Origin: Draconibacterium sp.
Lineage (GTDB): Bacteria; Bacteroidota; Bacteroidia; Bacteroidales; Prolixibacteraceae
Length of the DNA: 31,444 nucleotides
Assembly (NCBI GenBank): GCA_016705335.1
Contig: JADIYN010000042.1
Location: 1-31,444, forward strand
Reading direction: 5' to 3'
Shown: positions 10,261 to 18,823 of the stretch, in pieces
How the letters are laid out: the number at the start of each line of letters is the position of its first letter
Position numbering within the stretch: the first letter of the stretch is position 1
Notes under the pieces: generated by a model
Databases searched by the model: none
The model's input: the letters and a program-made list of their open reading frames with translations, nothing else
What the model was told of the DNA's origin: nothing
Made by a program: the position numbers and the translations under genes

Positions 10261-10601
10261 TTGTATGTATTTAATTCTGTTATAAATTTCTGTAAAGAAT
10301 GAATAGTTTCCGACTTTGAGAAAAAAGGCTCCTTATGAGGTTTCTAAATTAACAATTATCGAAGTAACAAACCTGTTCAATATTCACCAAACAACGATAT
10401 TTTATGTCTTAAAATAATTTTCGGTTACATAAAAATCATTATTTCAATAAGTAAAAATAGATGAATTAATTCTATTTCTATTTCCTGCATTATGTGTTTG
10501 TTTGAATCATTTCGCGATCAAAAAGAAAATGCCGCAAACCTGACAGTCAGGCTTGCGGCATTTTTGATATTATTGGTTGAAAACTAATGAAATGAAGATT
10601 C
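10261..10601. other. Intergenic region upstream of GH106 gene, 341 bases
   Basis: This gap lies between the GH106 start (10260) and the end of the efflux operon (10602). It holds the efflux operon terminator (10527-10565) and, in the remaining A+T-rich 250 bases, presumably the GH106 promoter. No exact TAnnTTTG element was found close to the GH106 start, and no coding sequence is supported. Confidence 0.6.
10527..10565 (-). terminator. Intrinsic terminator of the RND efflux operon
   Basis: GCCGCAAACCTGAC and GTCAGGCTTGCGGC form a 14-bp stem with one mismatch and a very short loop, flanked by A-runs on the left and T-runs on the right. It sits 37 bases after the stop of the outer-membrane component. 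In the leftward direction the stem is followed by CATTTTCTTTTTG. The flanking A/T runs mean it could act in both directions. Confidence 0.85.
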
Positions 10602-11990
10602 TTACTTCCATCCGCCACCCAAAGCGCGATAAAGTGAAACCACAGCATCAAGCTGTTGCAAATGATCGTTTACGCTGTTCAACTGGGCACCCAAAAGACT
10701 TTGTTGGGCAGCCAGCACTTCTATGTATGATGATGAACCGTAAGTCAACAATTCACGTGTATATTCAACCGATTTTTCAAGCGCAGTTAATTGCTGTTGC
10801 CGAAGATCGATTTTTTCTTGTGGCAGTTTCATACAATCCGAGTGCATTATTTACTTCCTGACCTGCATTAAGCAGCATGTAACGCAAATTGAGCAATGCC
10901 GTTTCCTGTTGGGCTTTGGAAACTTTCAGGCGTGTAACATTTATTTTCTTATTAAATATTGGGGCAGTCAAACCTCCAATTATATTTGCCGCAAAAGAGG
11001 CAGGATCCAGCAAATTATCAAGCGTTCCTGATGCAAATCCAGTTGATGCAGTAAGCGTAAGTGCAGGATAAAAATAGGCCCGCGCACTGTTTGTCATTTC
11101 AAAAGCGCTCATTACATCATATTCTGCCTGCATTACATCGGGGCGGTTATCAAGCAATTGAGAAGGCACACCTGTTTTTAGCAACGTAGCATCCAATGGT
11201 ACAGAAAGCGGATTTCGCTGAATTTCACCGGGAGTGCGACCCAACAGCAGGCACAACGCATTTTCAACTTCCCTTATCTGTTGCTCCAAATCTGGTATTG
11301 TAACTTCGGCTGCATAACGTGCTGCTTCACTTTGAACAATTGCCGCGCTTGTTACCCGACCACTTTCCTTTAATATTTTGAAGGTTTCAATCATATTAAT
11401 ATCATTCTGAACCGTTTGCCGAGTTATTTCAAGTTTTGCATCCAAAGCCGATAGATTGTAATAGGCAGTTGCAATGTTCGATATCAAACGGGTTTCCACG
11501 GCTTTCCGTCCGGCATCAGTTGCCAGCAGATTGGCGTAGGCGCCCGTTTTGCACTTCGGAGTTTGCCCCACAAATCCAGCTCCCAGCCGGCTTCAATTCC
11601 CAATTGGTAACTTCCTGTTTCACGCCGGCTGTTTTGACTTAAAGATTCAGAATTACGCGTATAATTTCCTGTAGCTTTTGCGTTTATTCCCGGCAATAAT
11701 GCAGCCTTGCTTTGTTCAAAATAAGCCTCTGATTCTGCAACCCGCTGAATGGCAATCTGCAAATCGGGATTATTGTCCAGCCCCTCTTCAATACAAGCCT
11801 GCAGAAGTGGGTCGGTAAAAAGATCCTGCCAAGGTGTAAGAGCTAAATTTGTGGTGTCGGAATTTTCCACACCATAAATATTTTCTGTATTTATTGATTC
11901 GCGCTGATAGTGTTGTGATGAATTGCATGAAAGCAAAACCCCTGCTATTCCAACAACCAGAATTATATTTTTGAAAGAAATACTTCTCAT
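10602..11990 (-). CDS. TolC/NodT-family outer-membrane efflux lipoprotein (two frameshifts)
   Basis: Outer-membrane channel of the tripartite RND pump encoded upstream. Reconstructed length is 462 residues, usual for NodT-type outer-membrane factors. The signal is MRSISFKNII...GVLLSC with the lipobox Cys, then WQDLFTDPLLQACIEEGLDNNPDLQIAIQRVAE, the canonical start of this family, and GWELDLWGKLRSAKR. The second half repeats the helical/strand pattern (NRPDVMQAEYDVMSA, LTAPIFNKKINVTRLKVSKAQ, TYGSSSYIEVLAAQQSLLGAQ). One missing base near 11545 (restores AKRGAYANL) and one extra A in the run 10811-10816 (restores ATRKIDLRQQQL) cancel each other. Start is 10 bases after the RND pump stop, so the genes are translationally close. 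Stop TAA is followed by the terminator. Confidence 0.93.
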
Positions 11991-11999
11991 AATTTAACT

Positions 12000-14956
12000 T
12001 TATTTTTCAGGAGAACCTTCCATTGTATTGAACACTGAGATTTCTTCTTTTACAGGTTTTTTTATTTTTTCCTGAAGTGTCTGGAAAACAACAAACATGG
12101 TTGGGATTACCAAAATTCCGATTAAAGTCCCCACAATCATACCACCAACTGCTCCAACTCCGATTGAACGGTTTCCGTTGGCACCAACTCCACCTCCAAG
12201 AATCAAAGGCAAAAGTCCGAAGATAAAAGCAAAAGAAGTCATAAGAATTGGTCTTAAACGGGCAGTGGCTCCTTCGATAGCGGATTGCATGATACTCATT
12301 CCCCTGTGCCGCCGTTGTAAGGCAAATTCAACTATCAAAATTGCATTTTTTGCCAGCAGGCCAATCAACATTATCAGCGAAATTTGCAGATAAATGTTGT
12401 TTTCAACACCCATTATCCAGGCAAAAATAAACGATCCCGCCAGTCCAATTGGCAGCGAGAATAATATGGAAAGTGGCAGAATGTAACTTTCATATTGGGC
12501 GGCAAGCAGGAAATACACAAATATTACACTCAAAATAAAAATCAATATCGATTGATTTCCTGATGCAATTTCTTCACGTGTCAGGCCCGAAAATTCATAC
12601 CCGTAACCGGGTGGTAAATGCTGTTCGGCAACCTCAGAAATGGCTTTGATCGCATCTCCTGAACTATAACCAACATTTGGCGAGCAGTTTACATCAATTG
12701 AAGTGTACATGTTGAAACGTGTAATATTCTCCGGTCCGTAAACGCGGGTTAATGTGATGAACTCTGTAATTGGAGCCATTTCCCCGGTTGAGGTACGAAC
12801 AAAAATATTGTTTAAATCTTCAGGATTACCGCGGTAACCAGGTTCGGCCTGCACCATAATGCGGTATTGTTTTCCAAACCTGTTAAAATCGGAAGCATAA
12901 AAACCGCCAACATAACCCTGCAGCGCGCCTAGTACAGAACTGACTAGTATTCCTGACTGTTTGCAACGTGCTGCATTAACTTCAACCTCATATTGTGGAA
13001 AACCCGTATTAAAAGACGTTATTGCATATTGAATTTCGGGCCGCTGGTTTAGTGCACCCAAAAACTGTTTCGAAATTTGGTCAAAGTCTTTGATATCTCC
13101 ACCGGTTTTATCTTCAAGTTTCAATTCAACCCCGCCTGAAATACTGAACCCGGGAACCATAGGCGGAGTAAAAATTATGATCCTTGCATCTTTGATTTGT
13201 GCTGTTGCCGCGTAAAGTTTCCCAATCACACTGTTTATATCCTGACCTTTCCCTTTTCGTTCAGCAAAAGGTTTCAGGTTACAGAACAACATTCCGTAGG
13301 AACTGCCCTGCCCGCTGATAATCGATCGGCCAACCACCATTGAACGGCTTACAATTTCGGGAGTATTGCTTACAAGTTCATCAACTTTTTTGGCAATCTC
13401 TCTGGTGTGTTCAAGTGAAGTCGCCGGTGGCATACTGATATCGATCATCATAATTCCACGGTCATCAGATGGAACAAACCCCGAGGGTGAAGTCTTTACC
13501 AATAAATACAAAATCCCTGAAAACAGCGCAATCAGTAAAAAGGAAATCCACTTGCGTGAGATAAAAAAATGGGTTGCCCTTTTATAACGCTGTGTCATAT
13601 ATTCAAACGAGACATTGAATGACGAATAAAACCTTTTCATAAAACCTTTCTGATGCAAAGCGCTTTCGCTGTGTGGTTTCAGAAAAATGGCACAAAGTGC
13701 AGGACTTAGCGTAAGTGCATTTACTGCCGAAAGTACAATGGCTACAGCCAGTGTTATACCAAACTGTTTGTAAAATACACCGGTTGTACCGGTAATAAAA
13801 GTTACAGGAACAAACACTGCCGCCATTACGAGTGTAATAGAAATTATGGCAACAGAAATTTCGTCCATTGCAGCAATTGCAGCTTCGCGGGCATTTGTTG
13901 CACCCTGATCAATTTTGGCATGAACCGCCTCCACAACCACAATGGCATCGTCAACAACAATTCCTATCGCAAGAACCATTGCAAATAAAGTCAGCAGGTT
14001 GATTGTAAAACCAAAAAGGCTCAGGAAAAAGAAAGTTCCGATAATTGCCACCGGAACTGCAATGGCAGGAATGAGTGTCGCCCTGAAATTCTGAAGAAAA
14101 ACAAATACGACAATAAAAACAAGTAAAAATGCCTCAAGCAAAGTATGAATAACCTTTTCGATAGAGCTGTCGAGAAATTCATTGGCATCAATTAATATGG
14201 TATATTTTACACCTTCAGGAAAAGTTTTTGCAACGTCATCAAGTACTTTTTTTGCTTCAATAATAACTTCACGGGCATTCGATCCGGGAGATTGAAAAAC
14301 TGCCATTGTGATTCCGGCCTTGTTCATTACCAGGGTTGAAGTAGAATAACTCATTGAACCCAATTCCACACGGGCGACATCCTTCAAACGCAGAATATTA
14401 CCTTCCTTATCAGCTTTAATCACTATATTTTCAAACTGTTCCGGCTGAGAAAGTTTACCTGTGTATTTTAACACATACTCAAATGACTGGTTATTTTGCT
14501 CGCCAAAACGCCCCGGAGCCGCTTCCAGACTTTGTTCGTTTAAAGCTGCAATTACATCGGCTGTTTGGCTGTAATTATTCCGGAACGAATAACATCGGCA
14601 GGTAGAAGTCCGGTTGCACGTGCCACGCGGTTTTGCACGTTTACTGCCGCCATATCGGGGTCAATCCCCTGACGGAAAAAAACCTGAATGTTGGCTGAAC
14701 CGTCGTTACTGGCGGTTGAAGTCATATAAGTCATGTCTTCCACCCCGTTTATCTGTTCTTCCAAAGGAGTAATCACACTTTTTAATACTGTTTCAGCATT
14801 TGCCCCTGTATATCTTGTTGATACACTGATTGTCGGCGGGGCAATATCAGGATACTGTTCAATGGGTAAACTGAACAAACCCAAAAGCCCCAGAATAACA
14901 ATTATGATTGATATTACAGAAGATAAAACCGGCTTTTCAATAAATATTCTAAACAT
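12000..14956 (-). CDS. RND (HAE1-type) inner-membrane efflux pump with internal deletion
   Basis: Proton-driven drug/solute exporter of the AcrB type. The start MFRIFIEKPVLSSVISIIIVILG is TM1; the first periplasmic loop has PTISVSTRYTGANAETV. The proton-relay Asp pair is visible in AIGIVVDDAIVVVEAVHAK, and GFVPSDDRGIMM, ITSFNTGFPQYEVEV, and the C-terminal GLLAKNAILIVEFA and LRPILMTSFAFIFGLLPLIL are standard family blocks. Between ITAKQ (about residue 130) and ADVIAALNEQSLEAAPGRFG the sequence lacks the roughly 50 residues that AcrB relatives have there, and the frame changes at the same point (about 14559-14572, within two copies of ggctgt). With this loss the gene is 2957 bases where about 3.1 kb is usual. 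The rest is intact. It lies 14 bases after the membrane fusion protein gene. Confidence 0.93.
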
Positions 14957-14970
14957 GAGTTTCCCTTGAT

Positions 14971-16158
14971 TTAATTATTTGTTTGTTTTCCGGTAGCCTG
15001 ATTCTCTGACAGGTTATTGCCTTCAACCAGATCAGGATTTATTGTCATATCGTTTCTTAAAGATGCAATTCCTTCAATAACAATTTTATCGCCGGCATTT
15101 AAACCACCTGTAACCACGTATGAATCTTTCAGGTTGCCAACCAAAACTTCAATCTCTGTATTTTTGATTTTGTTATCATTTCCCAGGACATACACAAAGT
15201 GTTTGCCCTGCAATTCATAGGTGGTTTTTTGCGGAATTATAATGGCAGAGTCGATATGTTTTGGAATCCGCACCAATCCGCTTCCTCCACTTCGCAGAGT
15301 ACCTTCCTCGTTTGAAAATGTCGCCCTGATATTAACAGCCCCGGTTTGTTGATCAACCAATCCGCTGGCGGTTTCAATACGGCCTGGAATATCATATAAT
15401 GAATTGTCAGCCAGTACAAGCAACACGTCAGGCAATGAATTTAGTTTCTCCTGAAAGTTTTTCCCGCTTAAATCATTGGTGAGCGCAAGAAATTCTTTTT
15501 CATTCATGGCAAAATAGGCATACATTTTTGACGTGTTCGAGACCGAAGTAAGCGGTGGCTCTATAGAACTACTAACAAGGCTGCCAACCCGATACGGGAA
15601 ATTACCGATAATTCCGGTTGTCGGACTTGTGATAACTGTATATTGCAAATTGGCTTTGGCATTGGCCAACATGGCATTTGCCTGTGCCAACTGCGCCTCT
15701 TTTGCCAGAACGCTGGATTCCACCGACTCCAGTTCGAACTCGCTGATAATATCTTTTGTAACAAGCGGTTTTGTTTTTTCGAGATTGATTTTGGCAGATA
15801 CAACATCTGCTTCGGCAACTTTTACAAAAGCTTCTGCCGATCGCACACTGGCCTGAATATCGTTTGCAAAAATGCGGAAAAGTACTTGTCCCTTTGTTAC
15901 ACGGGCGCCTTCATCCACCAATATTTCCTCTATATAACCTGAGATCTTTGGGCGGATCTCAACGGTTTGCTGCCCCTGCAATGTTGTGGGATAATCTTTA
16001 TACATTGTGGTTGACTGTGGCTGAAGCGCAATCACTTTAAAGGTTTTTGGCTGGTCGTCTGCCTGCTGCTGACTTCCACCCTTTGAATTGGAACACGAGA
16101 TTGCCATCGCCATTATCCAAATAAAACCAAGTGTTCTGAATGTGTTAATTTTCTTCAT
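14971..16158 (-). CDS. RND-type membrane fusion (periplasmic adaptor) lipoprotein
   Basis: Intact 395-residue AcrA-like adaptor that links the RND pump to the outer-membrane channel. The signal (MKKINTFRTLGFIW...AISC) carries a lipobox Cys. The order of parts is standard: short beta segment, lipoyl half-motif with GYIEEILVDEGARVTKGQVLFRI, an alpha-hairpin rich in Ala/Glu/Lys (about residues 95-150), second lipoyl half (TGIIGNFPYRVGSLVSS), beta-barrel and membrane-proximal domain ending VEGIASLRNDMTINP. It is preceded by marR (22 bases) and followed by the pump gene (14 bases), so the four genes read as one operon. Confidence 0.95.
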   Translation of the reverse strand: MKKINTFRTLGFIWIMAMAISCSNSKGGSQQQADDQPKTFKVIALQPQSTTMYKDYPTTLQGQQTVEIRPKISGYIEEILVDEGARVTKGQVLFRIFANDIQASVRSAEAFVKVAEADVVSAKINLEKTKPLVTKDIISEFELESVESSVLAKEAQLAQANAMLANAKANLQYTVITSPTTGIIGNFPYRVGSLVSSSIEPPLTSVSNTSKMYAYFAMNEKEFLALTNDLSGKNFQEKLNSLPDVLLVLADNSLYDIPGRIETASGLVDQQTGAVNIRATFSNEEGTLRSGGSGLVRIPKHIDSAIIIPQKTTYELQGKHFVYVLGNDNKIKNTEIEVLVGNLKDSYVVTGGLNAGDKIVIEGIASLRNDMTINPDLVEGNNLSENQATGKQTNN

Positions 16159-16180
16159 ATAAAAAGTTTAAATCTTATTG

Positions 16181-16627
16181 TCATTTTAAAGTATCATTTT
16201 CCAAACCGCCATTTTCCAAAATCCTTTGGATAACATTATCAAATACAAGTTTTTCGTCACTGCTGACTCCTGAAAACAATTCATCCGAAACACTCCTGGC
16301 AAATGCAACAGTTTCTTCAAGCATTTTTCTGCCCGAATTGGTTAAAACAAGATTTTTCTTGCGTTTGTCATGCACATCCCACGAACGAACAACAAATCCC
16401 CTTTCAATAAGTACATTTATCTGTCTCATTATAAACGACTTGTCTTTCTGTAAATGATCGGCAAGTTCCTGTTGTGTTACATATTCATTCGCATTAATCT
16501 GAAATAAAAGAATATACAAGTCTAAACTTAGGTCAACTTCGTTTTCTTTAAACCTGGCCATCAGTTTATGACTATATACCCGTTTTGTTTTAAAAAGAAC
16601 GTAACCCAAGGGTGTTTTCAACGACAT
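16181..16627 (-). CDS. MarR-family transcriptional regulator
   Basis: First gene of the efflux operon, 148 residues, and probably its repressor. The winged-helix core is visible: YVTQQELADHLQKDKSFIMRQINVLIERGFVVRSW (recognition helix around SFIMRQINVLIERG) and the wing DVHDKRKKNLVLTNSGRKML. Flanking helices would form the dimer. I choose ATG at 16627 and not the in-frame TTG at 16648, because that TTG forms the end of the TACATTTG promoter element, so it would not be in the transcript. The leader is then only about a dozen bases, normal for Bacteroidota. A perfect palindrome over the promoter suggests autorepression. Confidence 0.92.
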   Translation of the reverse strand: MSLKTPLGYVLFKTKRVYSHKLMARFKENEVDLSLDLYILLFQINANEYVTQQELADHLQKDKSFIMRQINVLIERGFVVRSWDVHDKRKKNLVLTNSGRKMLEETVAFARSVSDELFSGVSSDEKLVFDNVIQRILENGGLENDTLK

Positions 16628-16645
16628 AGTTTTCAATTTTAATGA

Positions 16646-16677
16646 CAAATGTATCGCATAATGGTTGACTTTGTCAA
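16646..16677 (-). promoter_or_regulatory. Promoter of the marR-efflux operon
   Basis: On the minus strand the -7 element TACATTTG (16653-16646) matches TAnnTTTG exactly, and a TTG (16677-16675) lies 21 bases upstream, the expected -33 position for the Bacteroidota primary sigma factor. The start codon ATG at 16627 is 18 bases past the -7 element. This is the best-formed promoter in the window. Confidence 0.75.
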
Positions 16678-16678
16678 C
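16664..16678. promoter_or_regulatory. Candidate MarR operator
   Basis: GTTGAC-ttt-GTCAAC is a perfect 6-3-6 inverted repeat that covers the TTG of the -33 promoter element. A bound MarR dimer here would block sigma-factor contact, a simple autorepression arrangement. The size and symmetry suit MarR-family sites. Assignment to this MarR is inferred from position only. Confidence 0.6.
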
Positions 16679-16816
16679 GAAAAAACATTAATAAAACATT
16701 AATTTAATACTTGTAAGTCTTTTTTGAAAATAATTTTGAAAATTAAAGTCAGTTACCTAATGATTTTTCCGGTTTGCCCTATTCTGATTCGCCATCGTTT
16801 ACACATTAAAATTGGT

Positions 16817-16824
16817 TACTTTTG
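16817..16824 (+). promoter_or_regulatory. Candidate -7 element of the lacI-family gene
   Basis: TACTTTTG matches TAnnTTTG exactly and ends 21 bases before the ATG at 16846. No clean TTTG is present 19-21 bases upstream (the nearest is TTTA around 16798), so only the -7 half is firm. Confidence 0.5.
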
Positions 16825-16845
16825 TGATTCACTTTTTCTATTCAA

Positions 16846-17861
16846 ATGAAAAAACAGCCGGTTTCATTAAAAAATTTAGCCGACGAACTTGGGATATCAA
16901 TTTCAACTGTTTCGCGGGCACTTAAGGACAATCCGATTATTGGCCATGAACTGACTCAAAAAATCAAGGATCTTGCAAGAGCCAGAAATTATATTCCCAA
17001 TCCGCTCGCAATGGGTTTACTTCGTCAGCAAACAAAAATGATAGGTGTAATTGTACCCGATTTGGTTACCCATTTTTATTCATCCATTATTTCGGGAATT
17101 GAAGAAGTTGCCAAGGAGAACGGTTATTACATTTTGATTGCCTCTTCAAACGAATCGCTTGAAAAGGAAAAAGAGGCGGTAAATAATCTGCTAAAAACGC
17201 GCGTTGAAGGAATTATTGCATGCATCAGTCAGGAAACAAGCAATTTTGCACATTTCGAAAATCTTATTCAAAATGAAATTCCTTTGGTTTTTTTCGACCG
17301 GGTTGCCGAAATACTGAATGTTCCGTCGGTAACTGTTGACGGAACTGAAGCTGCAGCAAACATTACCCGTCATTTTTACGCGAATGGTTGCCGGCGGATT
17401 GCCTACATTTCAGGGCCTGATCATCTGAATATTTCGAAACACAGAAAAGAAGGCTATTTAAAAGGATTGAAAGAATGTGGTTTGGAATTTAACCCCGAAT
17501 TACTTGTTGAAACCAAATTAAATGCAGGCGATGCAGCAATTGCCACACGAAAATTACTTGAATTGAAGCAAATTCCGGATGCCATTTTCGGTATAAATGA
17601 CACAGTTGCATTCGCTGCGATGAAAGAAATAAAAAAACACAGGCTAAAAATTCCCGAAGATATTGCCCTTGTTGGTTTTACTGATGAATTTCATTCAACT
17701 GTTGTTGAACCCACACTTACTTCGGTAACCCACCCTACTTTTCAAATGGGAAAGGAAGCTGCGCGTTTGTTTTTGAACAGATTGAAAAAGGGACAGGTTC
17801 AACAGAAGTAGTTGTTTTACCAACCAATCTGGTAATCAGGGAGTCGTCGATGAAGAAGTAG
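16846..17861 (+). CDS. LacI-family transcriptional regulator (one frameshift near the C-terminus)
   Basis: The N-terminal HTH is typical: VSLKNLADELGISISTVSRALKDNP, then the hinge region YIPNPLAMGLLRQQTKMIGVIVPD, followed by a periplasmic-binding-protein-like sensor domain (HFYSSIISGIEEVAKENGY, GIIACISQ, VVFFDRV-type strand, GCRRIAYISGP, DAIFGINDTVAFAAMKEIKKH, VGFTDEFHSTVVEPTLTSV). The open frame stops at 17811, but adding one A in the run 17785-17789 continues it as RLKKGTGSTEVVVLPTNLVIRESS to TAG at 17861, giving 338 residues, the usual length with the usual ending. Such proteins generally respond to a sugar and control glycan genes. The nearby glycosidases are possible targets, but no matching operator was identified. 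Confidence 0.93.
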
Positions 17862-17869
17862 GATGCTGG

Positions 17870-18030
17870 GTGCTGGATATTTGATACTTCTTTATTCTTG
17901 ATACTTGATTCTTGTTTCTTGGATATTGTTTCTTGGATATTAATTACCTTCTGCTTTTTACTTCCTTATCCGAGCACTGAACTCCGAACTCTGTCCCGAT
18001 AGCTATCGGGATTGAACTCTGAACTCCACC
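17870..18030. repeat. Low-complexity intergenic repeats with a perfect palindrome
   Basis: Between the lacI-family stop and the L,D-transpeptidase stop lies noncoding sequence made of short degenerate repeats: gatacttctttattcttgat, then copies of the word tcttggatatt at about 17918-17941, and gaactccgaactctg / gaactctgaactcc (about 17980-17993 and 18013-18027) flanking the 18-base perfect palindrome TCCCGATAGCTATCGGGA (17994-18011). The palindrome sits where two convergent genes end, so it may terminate one or both, though there is no T-run directly after it. Confidence 0.6.
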
Positions 18031-18033
18031 CTC

Positions 18034-18714
18034 TTAATTCAGCACAGTTGATTTGTTGATATAATTATCGTCATGTTTATAGATAAACAGACAGGTTCCG
18101 TCTTTTATTGATTCGGCGACAGGTTTTATTAAATCGGGTGGCAATGAAGGGCAACCAAAACTTCGTCCAAGCCGGCCATTTTTCTTAATAAAATCTTCGG
18201 TGGCGTAATCAGCTCCATGAATAATTATTTCACGCTCGCGCGCTTTATCGTTGATCCCTTTCTCGAGCCCTTTTAGAATAAGCGACAAACCAACTTTTGA
18301 GCCAATGGCCATGTTTTCTGTAATATAAAAACCCAGGCTGCTTTGTAAAGTACCCGGTATATTCGAGAATTTTTCAGCGTATTCATTGCCAGTATTTTTC
18401 CCATGTGCAACATAAGTGTTAAAAAGCAATGCTCTTTTGTATAGATCAATCACATACAGGCGTTTGTTGTTGCTCGATTGCGAAAAATCGATAATTGTAA
18501 GGACAGACGAGTTGAGAAGTTGACCTTGTTCCCTTAACTTGTAAAACCCTTTTACAGCAAACTGATACGCTTCTTTCGACAAACCCAATTGCGATAAATT
18601 TAAAAAAGAATAAACATCTGATTTGACATCCGTTAAATTAGGTTCCTCAGAAACTGCTATGTTGAGGACAGGATATATTATTAGGAGTAGTATGACCAAA
18701 AAGATTTTTCTCAT
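18034..18714 (-). CDS. Murein L,D-transpeptidase catalytic-domain protein (YkuD_2 type)
   Basis: Intact 226-residue protein with an N-terminal signal or anchor (MRKIFLVILLLIIYPVLNIA). The domain is the L,D-transpeptidase relative typical of Bacteroidota: LTIIDFSQSSNNKRLYVIDL, YVAHGKNTGNEYAEKFSNIPG, LILKGLEKGIND, then the catalytic part IIIHGADYA with its His and GRSFGCPSLP with the nucleophilic Cys. It should act in the periplasm, making 3-3 crosslinks or attaching groups to peptidoglycan. It lies 109 bases after the second L,D-transpeptidase gene on the same strand, with its own candidate promoter element, so the two may be transcribed separately. Confidence 0.9.
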   Translation of the reverse strand: MRKIFLVILLLIIYPVLNIAVSEEPNLTDVKSDVYSFLNLSQLGLSKEAYQFAVKGFYKLREQGQLLNSSVLTIIDFSQSSNNKRLYVIDLYKRALLFNTYVAHGKNTGNEYAEKFSNIPGTLQSSLGFYITENMAIGSKVGLSLILKGLEKGINDKAREREIIIHGADYATEDFIKKNGRLGRSFGCPSLPPDLIKPVAESIKDGTCLFIYKHDDNYINKSTVLN

Positions 18715-18718
18715 CGGG

Positions 18719-18726
18719 CAAAAGTA
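18719..18726 (-). promoter_or_regulatory. Candidate -7 element just before the L,D-transpeptidase start
   Basis: On the minus strand TACTTTTG matches TAnnTTTG exactly and ends only four bases before the ATG at 18714. If this is the real promoter the mRNA would have almost no leader. The ATG itself is well supported because the signal peptide begins there. Confidence 0.45.
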
Positions 18727-18759
18727 GGGTTTATAATCAAACTAAAAACCTGTTTTGAC

Positions 18760-18774
18760 TTAACGATACGTTAA
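18760..18774. promoter_or_regulatory. Palindrome upstream of the L,D-transpeptidase gene
   Basis: TTAACG-ata-CGTTAA is a perfect 6-3-6 inverted repeat in the 109-base gap between the two L,D-transpeptidase genes, 34 bases upstream of the candidate -7 element. It may be a regulator site. It is A/T-rich enough that chance is a real alternative. Confidence 0.35.
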
Positions 18775-18823
18775 TGATTGTAAACAAAACTTAAATAGCC
18801 GAATCAGACAAATACCGTCTAAC

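Noticed and set aside
16646..16648. TTG start of marR giving a longer protein
   Set aside because: The TTG is part of the TACATTTG promoter element; ATG at 16627 fits family length and promoter spacing.
17870..18030. CRISPR array
   Set aside because: Repeats are short and degenerate, with no regular spacer length and no cas genes.
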